Shown piece by piece: positions 60,618-64,000 of a stretch of 64,000 bases of DNA. The stretch is from JBBQXY01 sp038209195 (GTDB lineage Bacteria > Chloroflexota > Ktedonobacteria > Ktedonobacterales > Ktedonobacteraceae), in the NCBI GenBank assembly GCA_038209195.1, contig JBBQXY010000006.1, forward strand, positions 1 through 64,000, in the 5' to 3' direction. The notes beneath the pieces are model-generated. The model searched no databases and had not been told where the DNA came from. It saw only the letters and a list, made by a program, of their open reading frames with translations. The translations under genes and the position numbers were made by a program. Within the stretch, counting starts at the first letter, position 1. Every line of letters starts with the position of its first letter.

Positions 60618-62717
60618 ATGGGACAGGCTCTGCGTAATACGCGTAAGACGAGACCAGAAGCCAGGCACTACTGGATGCCATTATCTGCACTGGTACTATT
60701 AATTGCTATGGTGCTAGTGGTAGCAGGGGTGGTGCAGTATCCCAGACAGTCAGCTCATGCTGCCTCATCTGATTGGCCGATGTTTCTCGGCAACGACGCT
60801 CGAACCGGCTACAACAGTACCGAAAGTGCAATAACAGCATCAACTGCCTCTACTTTAAAAGTCAAATGGACGTCTTCCATGGGGGGGCGCGTGAACGCGC
60901 AGCCGGTGGTCGCGAATGGTCAAGTCTATGGTGGTTCCTGGAATGGGGTAGAGTCTGCTACCGATCTCGCTGGCAATAAGCTGTGGTCTGCTGCGATTGG
61001 CGGGCAGATCGCCAATTGTAGCCCGCCGGATGTCTTTGGCATCGGGAGCACTCCCAGCGTCAACACGGTCACCATCAATCAGAGCAGCACCCAGGTCGTG
61101 TTTGTCGGAGGTGATGACCCGACCACGAAGATCGCCAGTTTATACGCTTTGAATGCGGCGGATGGCCGCACTATCTGGAAAACTCCTCTCAGCACCACGG
61201 GGAATAACTTTGTGTGGAGTTCACCCGTCGTCTACAATGGCAGTGTTTATATTGGGCTCTCATCGGTGAATGACTGTCCGCTGGTACGCGGAGCGTTAAT
61301 CAAGTTGGATTCCGCCACCGGAGTCATTCAGAACACCTTTTATACTGTACCCCCTGGCTGCATCGGTGCGAGCATTTGGAGCTCACCAGCCATCAATGAC
61401 GCTACTGGCAAGCTCTTTATCACCACCGGTAATAATGGGCAGTGTTCCGCGACAGAACCGTATGCGCAAGCCCTGATAGAGCTTAATGCCGCAGACCTCT
61501 CGTATGTCGATGCGTGGCAAGTGCCAGCATCCCAACATCGCGTGGACAGTGATTTTGGGGCCACGCCAACCCTTTTCACGACTTCAATCCAGGGCACCAC
61601 ACGTCAGATGGTTGGGGTCGTCAACAAAAACGGCACCTATTATGCCTTGGACCAAAATGCTCTTCACACGGGGCCAGTTTGGATGCAACCAATAAGTAGC
61701 AGTACCATCAGTATCTCCTCTTCCGCGTGGGATGGTTCAATGCTCTACGTCGCAGGTCGTAATACAACTATTGGTGGTAAGGCGTGTACTGGCAGTATAC
61801 GGGCACTCGATCCCACCACTGGTGCCTTCATCTGGCAAGATTGTCTCAACGGTGGCAATGTTCTAGCGCCCGTGAGCGCGGTGCCAGGAGTAGTTTTTGT
61901 TGCCGAGGGAGTATATATTCTGGCCATTGACACAACATCAGGAGCGATCCTTTTTAACCACAAAACCAGCAACACAATCGACTCCGGCCCATCTATCGTC
62001 AATGGTACCCTCTATGTCGCAAACAATAGCGGAACCCTCTACGCTTTCGGCCTGCCCAATGCGCCAACACCAACCCCGACGCCCTCGGTGACGGCCAGTG
62101 TCACGGCGTCACCTAGCGTGACTCCTTCGACGACACCCGGTACAACGCTTGCGCAGGACACTTTTGTACGTCACAACCAATCCCTCTGGGGAATTGCTAC
62201 CGATGGGCAGAGTTGGGGAGCCGATGCCAACACGCTCAGCAATTTCTCCATCAGCGCCGATAGCGGACAGGTGCAGGGCAGCGGCACGAGTGCCCGGAGC
62301 TACAATGCCGTGCTGGGTCCCGTCGCCACCGACGCGGAAGTCCTCTTCAGTGGATCCTTGAGTAGTTATGGCAGCAATACGTTGGGAGCCACTTTGCGCT
62401 GGAGTAATAGCAACAACCTCTATCGAGCATTCATCAACGGGAAGACCTTGACGGTGGTAAAGAAGGTCGGAGGGGGAATCACTAATCTGGGGAGCGTGAA
62501 CTATGTCGCCCAGCCGGGGACGAACTATAGCATCCGTTTCCGCGTGGTGGGTACGACACTGACGGCGAAGGTGTGGGCCACCGGAACCACTGAGCCAGGT
62601 GGGTGGATGGTGACGACCAGCGATAGCAGTTTGACCTCGGGCCAGTGTGGCGTACTGCTCTACCTGGCCAATGCGATCACGGGGAAGGTGACCGCATTTC
62701 AGGCAAGCGTGCCCTAG
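60618..62717 (+). CDS. Secreted PQQ-type beta-propeller protein, copy B, with LamG-like module
   Basis: A 699-residue secreted protein. Signal peptide about 18-46 ending in AHA. Blades about 50-475 carry the PQQ-repeat signature (LYALNAADGRTIWKTPL, IRALDPTTGAFIWQDCL, GTLYAFGL), a fold shared by PQQ dehydrogenases and the scaffold BamB. No CxxC or clear PQQ/metal site is visible, so a binding role fits better than a redox enzyme. A PTPTPTPSVTASV linker (about 480-515) leads to the LamG-like C-terminal module (about 516-699). AAAGGA nine bases before ATG supports this start. An earlier in-frame ATG (60534) gives a conserved 28-residue extension and cannot be excluded. Confidence 0.87.
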   Translation: MGQALRNTRKTRPEARHYWMPLSALVLLIAMVLVVAGVVQYPRQSAHAASSDWPMFLGNDARTGYNSTESAITASTASTLKVKWTSSMGGRVNAQPVVANGQVYGGSWNGVESATDLAGNKLWSAAIGGQIANCSPPDVFGIGSTPSVNTVTINQSSTQVVFVGGDDPTTKIASLYALNAADGRTIWKTPLSTTGNNFVWSSPVVYNGSVYIGLSSVNDCPLVRGALIKLDSATGVIQNTFYTVPPGCIGASIWSSPAINDATGKLFITTGNNGQCSATEPYAQALIELNAADLSYVDAWQVPASQHRVDSDFGATPTLFTTSIQGTTRQMVGVVNKNGTYYALDQNALHTGPVWMQPISSSTISISSSAWDGSMLYVAGRNTTIGGKACTGSIRALDPTTGAFIWQDCLNGGNVLAPVSAVPGVVFVAEGVYILAIDTTSGAILFNHKTSNTIDSGPSIVNGTLYVANNSGTLYAFGLPNAPTPTPTPSVTASVTASPSVTPSTTPGTTLAQDTFVRHNQSLWGIATDGQSWGADANTLSNFSISADSGQVQGSGTSARSYNAVLGPVATDAEVLFSGSLSSYGSNTLGATLRWSNSNNLYRAFINGKTLTVVKKVGGGITNLGSVNYVAQPGTNYSIRFRVVGTTLTAKVWATGTTEPGGWMVTTSDSSLTSGQCGVLLYLANAITGKVTAFQASVP

Positions 62718-62852
62718 CAACGGCATGCTACTGTACCACATGCTCACGAAGTAATGAGATAGCCCTACCACCAATGCTTCAGGAGCATGCACGACAAAGA
62801 TGTTTGCATTGAGCTTGTATCAAGCAATGAAGAGTAGAACATAGGAGGAACC

Positions 62853-63449
62853 ATGCACGAAGAAGAAACGAGCCCCACCATCCCACAAATGGTCGAGGAC
62901 GTACGCGCAGGACGCATGCTGCGCCGCAATTTTATGAAAACCCTGGCCGCCCTCGGCCTCACTGCTGTGGGGGCTAGTGCCATCTCGGCGGCAACCGCCC
63001 TGCCCACGCCCATTGCTAAGATCGCCCCCGTGGCCCATCCCGATGAGCAGCCAGCGCAGAACTTGCAATTGCACCAAGAGCACCTGGCGCATCAGACTTC
63101 CGGCAATTCGGGAGCCATCCAGCACGATTACGCGGAACACGCGGTGGTCGAAGATAGCATGCACCCTGAGCCCTTTGTGGGGAGAGCCGCCATTATGTCG
63201 CGCAAAGGCATCGGGATGGCGGCCATCCCTGATTTGCAGATTCACGTAAACAATCGGGTGGCGCATGGGACGCAAGTCGCCGTGGAGTGGACGGCGACGG
63301 GAACCCATTCCGGGGATTTTCCTGGCTTAGCCGCCTCGGGTCGTCCTTTCTCCATTCGCGGCGTGACGGTCGTGGTGCGTGAGCAAGGCAAGATCGTACG
63401 CGAGGCGATCTACTACGATATGCATGAGGTCCGTCGCCAACTGGGTTAA
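62853..63449 (+). CDS. Tat-exported NTF2/SnoaL-like protein, copy B
   Basis: Differs from copy A at only four of 198 residues (Leu for Phe, Ile for Val, Ser for Thr, Gly for Ser), all mild, while many third codon positions differ. That pattern shows selection for protein sequence in both copies. Same RRNFMK Tat signal and AGGAGG ribosome site. It lies 135 bases after propeller copy B. Confidence 0.85.
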   Translation: MHEEETSPTIPQMVEDVRAGRMLRRNFMKTLAALGLTAVGASAISAATALPTPIAKIAPVAHPDEQPAQNLQLHQEHLAHQTSGNSGAIQHDYAEHAVVEDSMHPEPFVGRAAIMSRKGIGMAAIPDLQIHVNNRVAHGTQVAVEWTATGTHSGDFPGLAASGRPFSIRGVTVVVREQGKIVREAIYYDMHEVRRQLG

Positions 63450-63484
63450 AAAGGTAAGCGCAAGGTTGAGCCTCGTTAAGTGGT

Positions 63485-63527
63485 ACCTGGACTTCCTCGG
63501 TCGACAATAGACCGAGGAAGTCCAGGT
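63485..63527. terminator. 18-bp perfect hairpin between convergent genes
   Basis: ACCTGGACTTCCTCGGTC pairs exactly with its complement around GACAATA. It separates NTF2-like copy B from the leftward propeller gene at the window edge. Probably bidirectional. Confidence 0.8.
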
Positions 63528-63592
63528 CTTTCGTTTGCTGTGAACCGTTCACGAGATAGGAAGACACGAACTGAGATCGTGTATAGTATCAC

Positions 63593-64000
63593 TTACAACC
63601 CAAAGGCAAATAGCTGGCCATTCCTGTTGACTTCATAGATTATTCCGTTAGAGATAGAAGCTGCTCCCCAGAATCTCCCATTTGTCACTGAATCTTGATA
63701 ACTATAGAGCGTAGTTCCTGTCGCAGAGTTAACGACGCTCATAGTATTGCCTGAACCTATCACCACTAGCCCTGGAACAGCTACCACAGAATCGAGAACC
63801 GGGTTGTTCAAGCACTTCTGCCAGAGGAATGCTCCGGTGTTTGGGTCAATTGCCTGTAGGCTACCCCTACATTTACGAACCCCAATCGTCGAATTTCCCC
63901 CTGCTGCATAAAGTGTAGAACCATCGTAAGCACTTGACGAGATACTGCCATTTCCCGTCTCTGGAGCTGACCCGCCGGCTGAAATTCTCACCTTCCACAG
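63593..64000 (-). CDS. C-terminal part of a third PQQ-type beta-propeller protein
   Basis: The frame is open to the right edge, so the start lies outside the window. The visible 135 residues match the last blades of the two duplicated propellers: SSSAYDGSTLYAAGGNSTIG, LQAIDPNTGAFLWQKCL and the final NGQLFAFGL. It ends there, without the Pro/Thr linker or the LamG-like module. Opposite strand to units A and B. Confidence 0.85.
   Translation of the reverse strand: MWKVRISAGGSAPETGNGSISSSAYDGSTLYAAGGNSTIGVRKCRGSLQAIDPNTGAFLWQKCLNNPVLDSVVAVPGLVVIGSGNTMSVVNSATGTTLYSYQDSVTNGRFWGAASISNGIIYEVNRNGQLFAFGL

Larger units (their letters stand above)
60395..63449 (+). repeat. Tandem duplication, unit B
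   Basis: Second complete unit, about 3.05 kb long. It is followed at once by a hairpin terminator. Divergence between units is uneven: some stretches of more than 50 bases are identical and others differ at about one base in nine. Confidence 0.88.

Overview
The window looks like a chromosomal segment of a Chloroflexota bacterium, most likely of the class Ktedonobacteria. This is inferred from gene style only: a Ser/Thr kinase with a membrane tail, large hybrid kinases, Pro/Thr-linked secreted multidomain proteins, GNTG-free strong Shine-Dalgarno starts, roughly balanced base composition, and many interspersed palindromic repeats. No phylogenetic marker was compared. There is no plasmid, phage, CRISPR or tRNA signature. 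The only hint of a transposon is a truncated coiled-coil reading frame at the extreme left edge.

Layout. 0-13.5 kb: Ser/Thr kinase, Nudix protein, an APC-permease/histidine-kinase fusion, a leftward prfA operon (RF1, class V aminotransferase, HAD hydrolase, small membrane-anchored protein), an FNT-family channel, an ATP-grasp ligase and a three-repeat amphipathic membrane protein. 13.5-21 kb: an acyl-CoA dehydrogenase / APH-like kinase / histidine phosphatase group, a ClpE-like unfoldase behind a CIRCE operator, and a glutaredoxin-thioredoxin reductase fusion. 21-28.4 kb: an osmoprotectant-type ABC transporter whose ATPase gene is separated from the permease genes by a 1209-residue double histidine kinase. 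28.6-36.4 kb: an S53 peptidase, a cupredoxin, a proline T-box operon (free-standing B3/4 protein plus ProRS), a phosphodiester-glycosidase-like lipoprotein and an odd secretion-type ATPase.

36.5-53.4 kb is a surface-polysaccharide locus. Leftward it carries a pentapeptide-repeat channel-like protein, a sugar-phosphate transferase and four tandem sulfotransferases. Rightward it carries a Gmad2-like lipoprotein, a Wzz/BY-kinase, a Wzy/WaaL-like protein, an AlkP-superfamily protein lacking metal ligands, a flippase with a long cytoplasmic extension and an intact AlkP-type phosphodiesterase. Together these suggest export and assembly of a sulfated polymer, although ordinary glycosyltransferases are not in the window. 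53.5-64 kb encodes secreted proteins: two metallophosphatase-like paralogues, then a roughly 3-kb tandem duplication (PQQ-type beta-propeller plus Tat-exported NTF2-like protein). The first propeller copy is interrupted by TGA where the second has TGT (Cys). A third propeller paralogue enters from the right edge on the opposite strand.

Long perfect hairpins mark many gene ends, and two families of interspersed palindromes (one around a GTAGTGAYGC-type core, one around GTAGGG...CGATTTATCG) fill several intergenic gaps. The best candidates for something not yet described are the transporter-kinase fusion, the sulfotransferase/dead-phosphodiesterase polysaccharide locus, the T-box-controlled B3/4-ProRS pair, and the duplicated propeller/NTF2 secretory unit with its shared C-terminal module.
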